From the NCBI RefSeq assembly GCF_964355755.1, contig NC_092670.1:4923001-4987000 (forward strand): a DNA stretch of 64,000 nucleotides. Direction: 5' to 3'. The stretch is from Antedon mediterranea. Its lineage: Eukaryota; Echinodermata; Crinoidea; Comatulida; Antedonidae. The first letter of the stretch is position 1; each line of letters opens with the position of its first letter. The notes under the pieces are model-generated. The model was not told the DNA's origin and ran no database searches. It was given only the letters and a program-made list of their open reading frames with translations. Of the stretch, positions 49,177 through 59,382 are shown in pieces. Position numbers and translations under genes: made by a program.

Positions 49177-50205
49177 TCAATTATGGTGTTTTCCGGCAAT
49201 ATGTGTTTTCAAATGACTACTTTGCTTAAATTTCTTTCCACAATGTTCACATTTATATGGTGTTTCTCCTGTGTGTACTCTTAAATGTGTCTTTAAATCT
49301 CCATTTCGTTTAAATTTATTTCCACAATGTTCACATTCATATGGTGTCTCTCCTGTGTGTATTCTGAAATGTATGTTTAATGCCCCCCTTCCTTTGAATT
49401 TCTTCCCACAATGTTCACATTCATATGGTGTCTCTCCTGTGTGTATTCTAAGATGTGCTTTTAAGTTTCCATTCTGTGCAAATTTCTTCCCACAATGTTC
49501 ACATTCATATGGTGTCTCTCCTGTGTGTATTCTAAGATGTGTTTTTAAGTGTCCATTCTGTGAAAATTTCTTCCCACAGTGTTCACATTCATATGGTGTT
49601 TCTCCTGAGTGTATTCTAAGATGTACTTTTAATCCCCCATTTCCTTTGAATTTCTTCCCACAGTGTTCACATTCATATGGTGTTTCTCCTGTGTGCACTC
49701 TCAAATGTGTCTTCAAATCTCCATTTCGTTTAAATTTCTTTCCACAATGTTCACATTCATATGGTGTCTCTCCTGTGTGCACGTTCAGATGTGTCTTCAA
49801 CTCTCCATTTCGTTTAAATTTCTTTCCACAGTGTTCACATTCATATGGTGTTTCTCCTGTGTGCACTCTCAAATGTGTCTTCAACTCTCCATTTCGTTTA
49901 AATTTCTTCCCACAATGTTCACATTCATATGGTGTCTCTCCTGTATGTATTCTAAGATGTTCTGTTAAGTGTCCATTCCGTTGAAATTTCTTCCCACAGT
50001 GTTCACATGTGTTCTGTTTACTTTCTTTTACTAAATGCGTTTTAAAATCATCTTCGAATAGTATTCTCTCTTGACTGTGGTGTTCATATTTCAACTCCTC
50101 TGTTCCTGTATGTATTCCTAAGTGGATTTTTAAATCACTGAACTCAAATTTATCTCCACAGTATTCACATTTGTATTCCATATTTAGGATTTTAATATCG
50201 TACAC
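49177..50205 (-). CDS. C2H2 zinc-finger protein, 11 fingers
   Basis: Single open exon of 342 residues, ATG at 50205 (second in-frame ATG at residue 9), stop TGA at 49177. Finger 1 (CEYCGDKFEFSDLKIHLGIH) is followed by a Cys-less degenerate finger and then ten near-identical fingers of pattern CEHCGKKF-x(5)-L-x-x-H-x(3)-H joined by TGETPYE linkers, the last ending HIAGKHH. Differences between fingers concentrate at helix positions -1, 3 and 6, while the frame is nearly constant, which suggests recent internal amplification. It is probably a sequence-specific DNA-binding nuclear protein; the target is unknown. There is no KRAB, SCAN, BTB or ZAD segment in this exon. An upstream exon cannot be excluded (TCTCAG acceptor-like string upstream). 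Confidence 0.85.
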   Translation of the reverse strand: MYDIKILNMEYKCEYCGDKFEFSDLKIHLGIHTGTEELKYEHHSQERILFEDDFKTHLVKESKQNTCEHCGKKFQRNGHLTEHLRIHTGETPYECEHCGKKFKRNGELKTHLRVHTGETPYECEHCGKKFKRNGELKTHLNVHTGETPYECEHCGKKFKRNGDLKTHLRVHTGETPYECEHCGKKFKGNGGLKVHLRIHSGETPYECEHCGKKFSQNGHLKTHLRIHTGETPYECEHCGKKFAQNGNLKAHLRIHTGETPYECEHCGKKFKGRGALNIHFRIHTGETPYECEHCGNKFKRNGDLKTHLRVHTGETPYKCEHCGKKFKQSSHLKTHIAGKHHN

Positions 50206-50214
50206 TTTGATAAA

Positions 50215-50260
50215 CGATAACTGAGACCCGACAAATCAATGATATAATATATATCTTTCT
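50215..50260 (-). promoter_or_regulatory. conserved AT-box upstream of zinc-finger ORFs
   Basis: A TATAATATATAT run at 50242-50254 lies about 40 bp upstream of the unit A ATG. The same block, including the string CTGAGACCCGACAAATCAATG, is kept at the same spacing upstream of the unit C frame (about 60675-60710). It is a candidate core promoter. Confidence 0.35.
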
Positions 50261-50610
50261 TCTTTTGGCAACCTGTTTGTAAGAGCGGAAATCCTCTCTG
50301 GTCCGCACAAATTTAGCAGTGCGGACGTGTGTGAGTGCCGCTTTTATTTAATTAGGGAGGGGCACACTTTTGAACATGCTCAAGTAGCCGTTTTTGTTAT
50401 GTTAAATAGCTGATGTTAAATATTGAAGACTATGTACTATTATTATATTTGGGGTTTTTTTTGGTTAAATAAATAATACGAAACGGTTTGGCAACTCGGT
50501 TTGACTCATAATATCTATGCTGTTAAATGCCCTTCCCAAAGCAACATTGTCGAGTACGGAGCGCCAATACCACCTTCATACAAACAAATACACAAAAGGG
50601 AATAATAGAT

Positions 50611-51065
50611 ACAATAAAAAATTACGCGGTCTACGCACGATTTAACGAAATCACGTTTGTAATCATATCTTCACAACCATGAATCACAATTAAATAAAAT
50701 TTGGTACTCATAAATTTCAGGGCATAAATCATCATATGGCAATACAATTACGTGCGTAGCGCATGTAACGCATGCGTACGCGTTTTTAAAATTTATTTTC
50801 GATGAAATAAGAGTACGTTTCAGGCAATTTTAAGCGTTTTGCGCACTCTTTTTGCCCGATTTCTGTTTTCTTGACTTACTTTTCAACTCGAAATTATGTT
50901 ATACGAGCACGTCAAAAGTGACAGGCTACGCACGTGTAAATTAAAAAAATGTAACTGTTTTTAAACATTTCAACATTTTTAAACATGTTCAGTAATTTCG
51001 GTCAGTTGGTAGGTTGGTCGGTGGGTAAACACTAAGCACGCGATTGCAGCCATCTATATGGCCTT
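50611..51065. mobile_element. partial copy of the 32577-33395 element
   Basis: 50611-51008 is highly similar to 32824-33262 in the same orientation (AATTACGCGGTCTACGCACG, then the ACGTGCGTAGCGCATGTAACG and GTACGTTTCAGGCAATTT segments). It lacks about 40 bp around 50815-50840 relative to that copy. It ends with GGTTGGTCGGTGGGTAAACAC and the terminus AAGCACGCGATTGCAGCCAT. The left terminus is absent. Confidence 0.8.
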
Positions 51066-53001
51066 GTTTTTTGCGGCGTACGTTTTGTTGAGGAAAATAT
51101 TTAAGCGTGCATACCTTACTATTTTATGACGGAAAATCGTTGTCATAATTAAATTTGGTATGTTTTTGGAGCATTGGAAAATAAGAAGTATTTTCGTTTA
51201 CATCCTTTTAGCAGGCATTATACTCTAGTAGCTAGATCAACTTTCGTATGCACTTTGAGGTCCAGGGAATTTGACTTCATAAATTGGTTTAGGATGGTCA
51301 AACAATCATTATTGGCTTGGTTACACATTTTGAAAATGTGGCGAAAGGTCAAAAGGTCAGGGTGAAAGGTTATCAAACTAAATACCAATAGGTCCTTAAA
51401 TCTCGACAACCACTGGTCACAGCGAGGTAATCTTGGTCTCAAATTGATCAGAAGGTATACATTTATATTCAGTCTAATGGGACATTTTAGTCAAAAATGA
51501 CCGGAAATGCCATTTCTGACCTTTGACCCACACCCCAGGGCATGTATGTATCTCCGTAACTACTGATCGTAGACACTTGAATTTGGTCTTAAATTGTTTG
51601 AAATAAACATTTTGTTATTTGTAGCACATTTTTAAACATGTTACAGAAGGTCAAAGGGTCAAGGTCAAAGGTTATATGAACAAATGTAAATAGATACTTG
51701 TATCTCGGCAACCACTCGTCGCAGCAAGTCGATTTTAGTCTCAAAATGTTCCGAAGGCATGCTTTCATATTCAATCTAATGGGACATTTTAGTCAAAAAT
51801 TATCAGAAATGCCATTTCTGACCTTTGACCCACATTATCATGGCATCTTCATATCTCTGTAAGTACTGGTCGTAGAAACTTAAATTTGGTATCAAATTGT
51901 TCGAAATATACATATTTACATTCATTGTAATAGAAAATGTGGTTAAAAGATGAACAGAAATACTATTACTAATGTTTCAAACAAAAAACATATCTCTACA
52001 TAACTTATCCTTAGACAGTAATGTTATGCAATAACTGATACTTTAAATTGTTTCAATTTCAAGTACTAGTTATTGCTGTCCCCAAGAAAATTTTGATAGA
52101 AACGTCAAGCTCAACAGTTCTTTTCAGAATGCTAGAAGTAACTTGCCATGTGTATCCGATTAAACTCCACAGGCATTTATTGTTCAAATGGGTTTTTAGG
52201 GGGAGGGGAGGCATCTTTATTTGGGGTATAATATGGTAATATGTATAATCAAATAAATACCACCTAGATGTAAAAAAAAATACAGCACAATTAATATCAA
52301 AAAGTGAAAAAAATGCTTGGTAAATTGTAGATTATGGTAGTTAATGTAATGTGTTGTGATACAATTATTTTGTAAATGCATTAGGCGGAGCGTTATTCCA
52401 CATGATGTTCTATTGGAGGGAATGGTGGTGTTTATTTGAGGGAGGCTTTTATTCAAAGCGGGTGTTAATTCGAATAAATAGTCTAATTTTAATAATTATA
52501 ATTCGTTTCCCAACTGATAAAAGGTACTTTACATGATTCGCTTTCTTCTTTATGCTTTTTAACGAAATGTTTCTGTCTTTTAGAATAAAAGTGACACTGT
52601 CATAGATAACATTAAATGGATCTTCTCCTCCAGGTGCCAGTATAATGATATAAAACAATGACATATCATTATCCTGACACGATTGCACTCATAATGGATC
52701 TTCATTCTATCATCTGTTTGTTTGTGACTACAATTTGACAACAATCTTTTGCATATTTTTAAATGCCAATACCTAGTTTCATTACTATTGTACAATATGT
52801 CCAGCTTTCCTGAAAACACCCTTGTGAACTGTAGTACAGTGTTGTTGTATGATTTTATCATGATAACTTCTGATGCTTTTATTGTCAATGAATTCAGTAC
52901 CTAAAACATGTCAAAGTTTCTAGTGGTATTGATAATAAATCTCCAGAAACATATATTGTTTTATTATCTACACTGTGAACAGACGTGTATAATATACACC
53001 A

Positions 53002-53034
53002 ACAAAACTTATACATATTATGTATAAGTTTTGT
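53002..53034. repeat. 33-bp palindrome in foldback spacer
   Basis: ACAAAACTTATACATA, T, TATGTATAAGTTTTGT: two exact 16-bp arms around one base. Confidence 0.85.
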
Positions 53035-53194
53035 CGGTAACACTCACAAATATTATGCAACAGTGTTACGGAATAATGACAATGAATTGGTCTATTATAG
53101 TTGTCTGTGATACCTTTTATTACATGATTGTACTTGCAACAGGATAGAATGAGGTTTAATCCAGTTATTATTCTTATTATATTAATTTTTTTTT

Positions 53195-53710
53195 TATCTG
53201 GGGTGTATTTATTTGATTGTATTGTTACCATTATTACACTCAAACAAAATAAACGCCTTCCCTGAATAATTAAATGCCCGGACCTTTTATTCGGGTAACT
53301 ATGGTAAGTTACTTCTAGCATTCTTAACTGTTGAGCTCGAGTATTTATTCGAATTAACATCCGCTTTGAATAAAAGCTTCCATTCCCTCCAATAGAACAT
53401 CATGTGGAATAAACACTCCGCCACATGCATTTAGAAAATAATTGTATCACAACACATTTCATTAACTACCATAATCTACAATTTACCAAGCATTTTGACA
53501 TAATTTTATCATTTTTTGATATTAATTGTGCTGTATTTTTTTACATCTAGGTGGTATTTATTTGATTATACATGTTACCATATTATACCCCAAATAAGGA
53601 TGCCTCCCCTCCCCCTAAAAACCCTTTTGAACAATAAATGCCCGGGGCGTTTAATCGGATACACATGGCAAGTTACTTCTAGCATTCTGAAAAGAACTGT
53701 TGAGCTTGAC
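53195..53710. repeat. diverged direct duplication at the inner edge of the right arm
   Basis: 53195-53341 (GGTGTATTTATTTGATT ... AAATGCCCGGACC ... TTACTTCTAGCATTCT) matches 53548-53710 in the same orientation at lower identity, so the arm's inner portion was duplicated before or during formation of the inverted structure. Confidence 0.7.
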
Positions 53711-54607
53711 GTTTATATCAAAATGTTCTCGTGGACAGCAATAACTAGTAGGCCTACTTGAAATTGAAACAATTTAAAGTATCATATTGCATAACATTAC
53801 TGTCTAAGGCAGTATAAGTTGTGTAGAGATATTTTTGATAGTTTTTTGTTTGAAACATTAGTAATAGTATTTTCTGTTCATCTTTTAACCACATTTTCTA
53901 TTACAATGAATGTAAATATGTATATTTCGAACAATTTGATACCAAATTTAAGTTTCTACGACCAGTACTTACAGAGATATGAAGATGCCCTGGTATGTGG
54001 GTCAAAGGTCAGAAATGGCATTTCTGATAATTTTTTACTAAAATTCCCCATTAAACGGAATATAAATGCATGCCTTCTGAACATTTTGAGACCAAAATTG
54101 ACTTGCTGCGACCAGTGGTTGCCGAGATACAAGTACCTTTATTTATTTGTTTATATAACCCTTGACCCTGACCCTTTGACCTTTTGTAACATTTTTCAAA
54201 ATGTATAACAAATAACAAAATATATATTTCGAACAATTTAAAACCAAATTCAAGTGTCTACGACAAGTAGTTACGGAGATAAATACATGCCCTGGGTTGT
54301 GGGTCAAAGGTCAGAAATGGCATTTCCGGTCATTTTAAACTAAAATGTCCCATTAGACTGAATATAAATGTATACCTTCTGATCAATTTGAGACCAAAAT
54401 TACTTCGCTGTGACCAGTGGTTGTTGAGATTTAAGGACATATTGGTGTTTTGTCTTATGACCTTTCACCTGACCTTTTGACCTTTCGCCACATTTTCAAA
54501 ATGTGTAACCAAGCCAAAAATGATTGTTTGACCATCCTAAACCAATTTCTGAAGTCAAATTCTCTGGACCTCAAAGTGCATACGAAAGTTGATCTAGCTA
54601 CTAGAGT

Positions 54608-54885
54608 ATTATATAAAGAGCCACAATCACCAGTAAATACAACATTACTCTATACAATTTATTATATTTATTAAAAAAAAACATTTTTGTGAGATGTGAA
54701 TCCATCTGGAAAACCATTTTACCCGTACAAAGTCATCATTGTGGTAATTATAGAAGATATATATATTATAATAGTATAAATATATGTTGTAATGTTACCT
54801 TTATGAAAGTATACCATTAGTCAGACCTAGTACCAATACACCAACAATATTAAAAAAAATTCCAATACATAGCCTACAATTCTAA
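54608..54885. repeat. unit B 3' flank, continued
   Basis: It matches 59097-59378 of unit C almost base for base, from ATTATATAAAGAGCCACAAT to CATAGCCTACAATTCTAA. It is the piece of unit B between the foldback and the Harbinger-type insertions. Confidence 0.85.
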
Positions 54886-56095
54886 AGGCCGGTGCACACC
54901 AAACGCGTCACGTCATTCGACGGATCGCTTTGAAAGTTGAATTGTCATGCGTCTATTAGTTTTTCTTGTCGGTTCCCACTAAACGCGTCACGATGTGCTG
55001 ATTCGTCGCGATTGCTAGGCCTAGGAGATAGTGTGTTGGCCAATACAATGCTACATTTAAAATAATCAGAGAAGATGACTCTGAAGTATTTCCTATGTAA
55101 GTTTAACCAGAGAAGAGTTAAATTAAAATCACAGTGTTTGGTTTTGGTGGGAAAATGTTATCCTTTTCCAAAGCCTGAAATGTGCATGATTGTATGTATA
55201 TATCACAAGGACAGAAGAAGATGTATCCAATATCAATACAGTTACAAGAATTAAAGCATTTATTGCATGTTGATTACACGTACATGTGATCTGCTGACTG
55301 TATTTATTAGTGGTGTTACAAATATCTTTCAACAGAGGTTATTATAACCATATAAAACATTTCATATAAACACGAACTGGAAATCTTCCTGGGTTTGTCA
55401 CTTTCAAATATAAACTATAGGCCTAATATTAATGTAAAGTTTTCACATTCATTTTCTAATTATTATTAAATATTATATTATTCATGACAAAACATACAGT
55501 TTTTTTCTCATTAGATTAAATGTAATAAATATCCCAAACTCATATTTACACTGTATATTATCTTATGACTTTTTCACATAAATACACTTATTGAAATAGT
55601 GAATCATTGTTTTTAAAGGTATCATTAAATATCAACCAGATTTTCTTTTTTACTACTCCTGAATACTTTCGCAAAATAATATCAAAATAATAAATTTAAA
55701 ATGTATCATCCCAAAAAAAATGAAAATTGAAGAAATATTATTATTGTTAAAAGTGAATAACTAACCCTAAAGTGTTATACTGTATTACACACAATGAAAA
55801 TGTTTTAAATTATATTTTCAGGAAGACAATATAACAATCTTTTCCAAAAAATGACACTAAACTTAAAGATGTATTGTCCCATAGAATCATGAAAAATGAA
55901 GATGATTAAAATCAAATTTGAATAGGAGATTTTGTAGTTTTAACAAAGTTAATCACTTACATAGAAAAAAACCCCAAAAAAATTGTATCACTTATAAAAT
56001 GAAAAAAATTCCATTAGCTGGCAGCCAATTTGACTATTTGTTTAGTATTGGAGTATAACAAAACATATACATATATTTCCATGTGTTCTCTATTG

Positions 56096-56435
56096 CTAAA
56101 AAAAGACATTCAGTTCAGCTTTCCTTCTATAACCACTTAATAAATACCAGTTACAGTCCAACTCCTCCTTAATCTCTTCCATTTTCTATAAAAAAAAAAT
56201 GAAACAAGTATTAAAAAATTGCTATAGTAAGGCATATTGCTCAAATCATTTTTTCTGGCCAATGTATGTCACCAACTGACATACAAATTTGAAAAAAGTC
56301 TATACAAACCTGTGTCAGCCTCATAATTGCCAGTCCACGTTTTTGAGGAGCAATTGCTCTTAATTCCATGGCAATATACTGGCCGCTTAAACTACTAGCT
56401 TGGTCATTGGTGGAGTTTGTAACGCTGGTAATAGC
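56096..56435 (-). pseudogene. Harbinger accessory MADF/BESS-like protein, last two exons
   Basis: On the minus strand an acceptor (GATCCTTCAG) opens exon 56435-56310 (42 codons), which ends CAG|GTTTGT. A second acceptor (TTTTTTTTATAG) opens exon 56185-56096 (29 codons, then TAG), and the two join in frame. The first exon contains GQYIAMELRAIAPQKRGLAI. The pattern G-x-x-(I/V)-A-x-x-L-R-x(3)-P-x(4)-A resembles the C-terminal BESS-like motif of MADF/Myb-SANT-like proteins, the DNA-binding partner encoded by many Harbinger elements. The upstream MADF/Myb exons are not recognisable, so the gene is incomplete here. Confidence 0.5.
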
Positions 56436-56524
56436 CTGAAGGATCCAATTTATCAATGTTCATCTAATTGACCTAAAAGAAACAAAAACAACAGTATTTA
56501 TGTATTAATTAATATTATTACTAC

Positions 56525-56795
56525 TAGGCCCTAGGCCTAGGCCTATCCTAGCCTTACAACACTAGGCCTAGGCCTAAATCAACTAAATATTAGGCCTATA
56601 AATATTAATTAATAATAATAAGTAGCCTAGGCCTAGGCTAAACCTAGCCTAGCCTAGTACTGTACTCATTTATTTGTAGGCTTAACCTAGGCTTGGCCTA
56701 GCCTACTAGGGTATATGTAGCCTAGGCTAGGTAGGCCTAGCTACTAGGCCCTAGTATGGCCTAAACCTAGGCCTAGGTAGGCTAGAAATAGAAGG
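56525..56795. repeat. AGGCCT/CCTAGG-rich simple tract
   Basis: About 270 bp dominated by overlapping TAGGCCTAGGC words and their shuffles on both strands, interrupted by AT-rich gaps. It lies in the putative intron of the Harbinger accessory gene. Confidence 0.85.
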
Positions 56796-57273
56796 CTTGC
56801 CAACTCACTTTACAAATTGATCTTTGACGCGTTTTAGGCCTAGTTTTTCTGGCATTCTTCTACACAGATGTTTGTCTGAAATTATTGTCTTCATGCATTA
56901 ATCCTTATGTTTCTGTCTGTGTATGACTTACTTCCCTTATCGTAAAGACAAGAAGAAGGGTAATGACAAATTATTTCCATAAAGACCTCGCTCGTCAGCC
57001 ACCATTTTTTTGCCGTCGGTGTCGTCGATGAGAGATATTCCTGACTTCTGATTGGTTGACGAACGCGAACCGCGCTCGCGACGCCTCAAAAAGTTTTTTG
57101 AAAATTCGCGTGCGAAGCCTTCGCTGCTGTCGTTTTCAACGCGTTGAAGTTGAAATTCGACTATCGTACACTGTTCGCTTGTATGTTCACACTGGAAGCG
57201 TCCGTTGCCTGCCACGTGCGTCACTTTTTAACGCGAAATTCGCGGCTTCGCGTTTGGTGTGCACCGGCCTTAA

Positions 57274-57760
<487 letters not shown>

Positions 57761-58943
57761 GAAATAACGCGCGATTTACGGAATTTTGCCCTTACGTAAA
57801 TTTATATATAGATTCTAAATAACTTCATATTATTGACTGGGTACGGTATGCGATACAGTACCTACCTATTATTTTAACTATTTATACTATGGACTATTTA
57901 TGTATGTTTTTTTGGTTGAATAATTATTACGAGGCGAAACGGTTTGATCTCGGAGCAACTTTTTTCATTCTCAACATTTTCCTCATTTTTATCGTTTATA
58001 CATCGTTATATAGTTCACACTTGAAGTTGGCATAGAAGGCGGTGTTATGGTTATAGAGATCAGACACTCGTAGAACAGAAGTCGTATTAACATTATACCG
58101 ATGTTTGTGTACGTAATTTAATCTTTTTCGGAGGTTGACATTATGTAACCCAAGATCGGAAAACTCTTTAGCACCAATGTGAAATCTCGAACCAAAATTT
58201 AAAAATAAAGCGTGCCATCTTGTTTTGGCCAGTTTGTAATTTATGTTTAAGATTCTGTTGACACTGCCACATACAATCCTGATGCAGAATAGTCAAATGT
58301 ACATTGTATTAAAGAAGTTGACTTTTTTTTTCAAGCACAAACTTTGCCTTTGTAGAAACTTCAGTCTTGTCTTACGTTCACTGACAACACTAGTTATTTT
58401 TTTAATAATTTTGATATTGAAAATGTGTGTAGTAGGTCGCTTTCTTGTAGATGCTATGTAGAATGTAATTTTTGTTTTGGTTTATTTCTGTACTCTGTTC
58501 TGGGTTGATCAACTATCATTTCTTTGCCTTTCATATTTGTTTTGTCTTCTTTGTATTGTATAAGGCAGAAAACTAAATGAATAAATAGTTGCAATTATAA
58601 TAATAATAATAAATGAAAACTTATATAGCGCCGGTATCCTCCACCCATGTGGCGCTCATGGCGCTTAAATTATATCACATAACCTATATTGGTCAGTATT
58701 GTATATACCCAAGTATGTAACTTGCGTAGTGCTTTAATTCCACCGTAAACACTTTTTTAAGCCTCACTCAGTTTCCTAAGGTAATACTTTTGGTTTTTCC
58801 AACGTGTAAAGATTGTGTGTGAGAGCCAAGGCATCGGTGAAATCAAAATTTTAGAAAAATTTCCATCGTGTGGAGGGCCATTAGCTTGGTCTTCTGTAGT
58901 TCCACATAACTCGGTCGATAGTTAAATAAATTAATAGACCCGG
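57761..58943. other. remnant upstream of unit B and spacer to unit C
   Basis: 57815-57885 (TAACTTCATATTATTGACTGG, GGTACGGTATGCGATACAG, TACCTACCTATTATTTTAACT) is related to 61112-61180 inside the retrotransposon insertion. 57925-57965 (AATTATTACGAGGCGAAACGG) resembles the zinc-finger upstream flank. A probable retroposon 3' end with AATGAATAAATAG lies near 58570-58590. Confidence 0.5.
58595..58690. repeat. (TAA)n plus TTATATAGCGCC repeat head
   Basis: (AAT)n at 58598-58612 is followed by GAAAACTTATATAGCGCCGG and GTGGCGCTCATGGCGCTTAA. I recall the word TTATATAGCGC as a frequent dispersed-repeat start in marine invertebrate genomes. The boundaries are uncertain. Confidence 0.4.
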
Positions 58944-59101
58944 TTTTTTGCGGCGTGCATTTTGTTGAGGAAAATATTTAAGCGTGCATACCTTACTATT
59001 TTATGACGGAAAATATGGTTGTCATAATTATATTTGGTATGTTTTTGGAGCATTGGAAAATAAGAAGTATTTTCGATTACATCCTTTTAGCAGGCATTAT
59101 A
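58944..59101. repeat. unit C 3' flank, copy of 51066-51221
   Basis: Near-identical to 51066-51221 through GTGCATACCTTACTATTTTA and TTTTTGGAGCATTGGAAAAT up to GGCATTAT. Here the sequence continues uninterrupted into ATAAAGAGCC, giving the empty site for the foldback insertion. Confidence 0.9.
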
Positions 59102-59382
59102 TAAAGAGCCACAATCACCAGTAAATACAACATTACTATATACAATTTATTATATTTATTTAAAAAAAAAGATTTTTGTGAGATGTGAATCTATCTGGAA
59201 AACCATTTTACCCGTGCAAAGTCATCATTGTGGTAATTATAGAAGATATATATTATAATAGTATAAATATATGTTGTAATGTTACCTTTATGAAAGTATA
59301 CCATTAGTCAGACCTAGTACCAATACACCAACAATATTGAAAAAAATTCCAATACATAGCCTACAATTCTAAATTATGGTGT

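Larger units (their letters stand above)
48850..50590. repeat. zinc-finger tandem unit A
   Basis: The unit includes a 3' flank (CATTACATAAAGAGCC, CCAGTAAATACAACATTACTA), the intact zinc-finger ORF and an upstream flank ending CGCCAATACCACCTTCAT. Matching sequence occurs in unit B (51066-51221, 54608-54885, 57274-57760) and unit C (58944-60966 and 63940-64000). Unit A is the most diverged in its 3' flank. Confidence 0.8.
51222..54607. mobile_element. 3,386-bp foldback transposon
   Basis: Two inverted arms, 51222-52480 and 53342-54607 (about 1.26 kb each, near-identical), enclose an 861-bp spacer. Termini are ACTCTAGTAGCTAGATC and its exact inverse. ATTAT flanks it on both sides (51217-51221, 54608-54612), and the uninterrupted site GGCATTATATAAAGAGCC is present at 59094-59111, so insertion with a 5-bp duplication is directly visible (6 bp, ATTATA, is equally compatible). 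Each arm contains two tandem subrepeats of about 302 bp. The spacer has minus-strand open frames at 52580-52888 and 52449-52688 that I do not recognise, and no transposase. Superfamily is not assigned. Confidence 0.9.
54886..57270. mobile_element. 2,385-bp PIF/Harbinger-type DNA transposon
   Basis: Termini AGGCCGGTGCACACCAAACG and the exact inverse CGTTTGGTGTGCACCGGCCT. TAA flanks both sides (54883-54885, 57271-57273), and the empty site TTCTAAATTATGG exists in unit C (about 59371-59383). A TWA 3-bp duplication and a terminus close to RGGCC are hallmarks of PIF/Harbinger. The element retains part of an accessory gene (see 56096-56435) but I find no DDE nuclease gene, so it is probably non-autonomous. 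A fragment related to the 45006 MITE terminus lies at 55866, and an AGGCCT-rich tract at 56525-56795. Confidence 0.85.

Noticed and set aside
49271-49984. Long plus-strand open frame of 237 codons with regular Cys/Phe/Pro repeats
   Set aside because: It is the antisense of the zinc-finger repeat array; the 84-bp period keeps the opposite strand open. The same applies to plus-strand frames at 49663-49968, 57540-57799, 59667-60004 and 59962-60423.
53819-54208. 129-codon plus-strand frame in the foldback right arm, with a repeated CDQWLPRYKYL-like phrase
   Set aside because: The phrase comes from the 302-bp noncoding subrepeats, and equivalent segments in the left arm are frame-broken. No known transposase motif.
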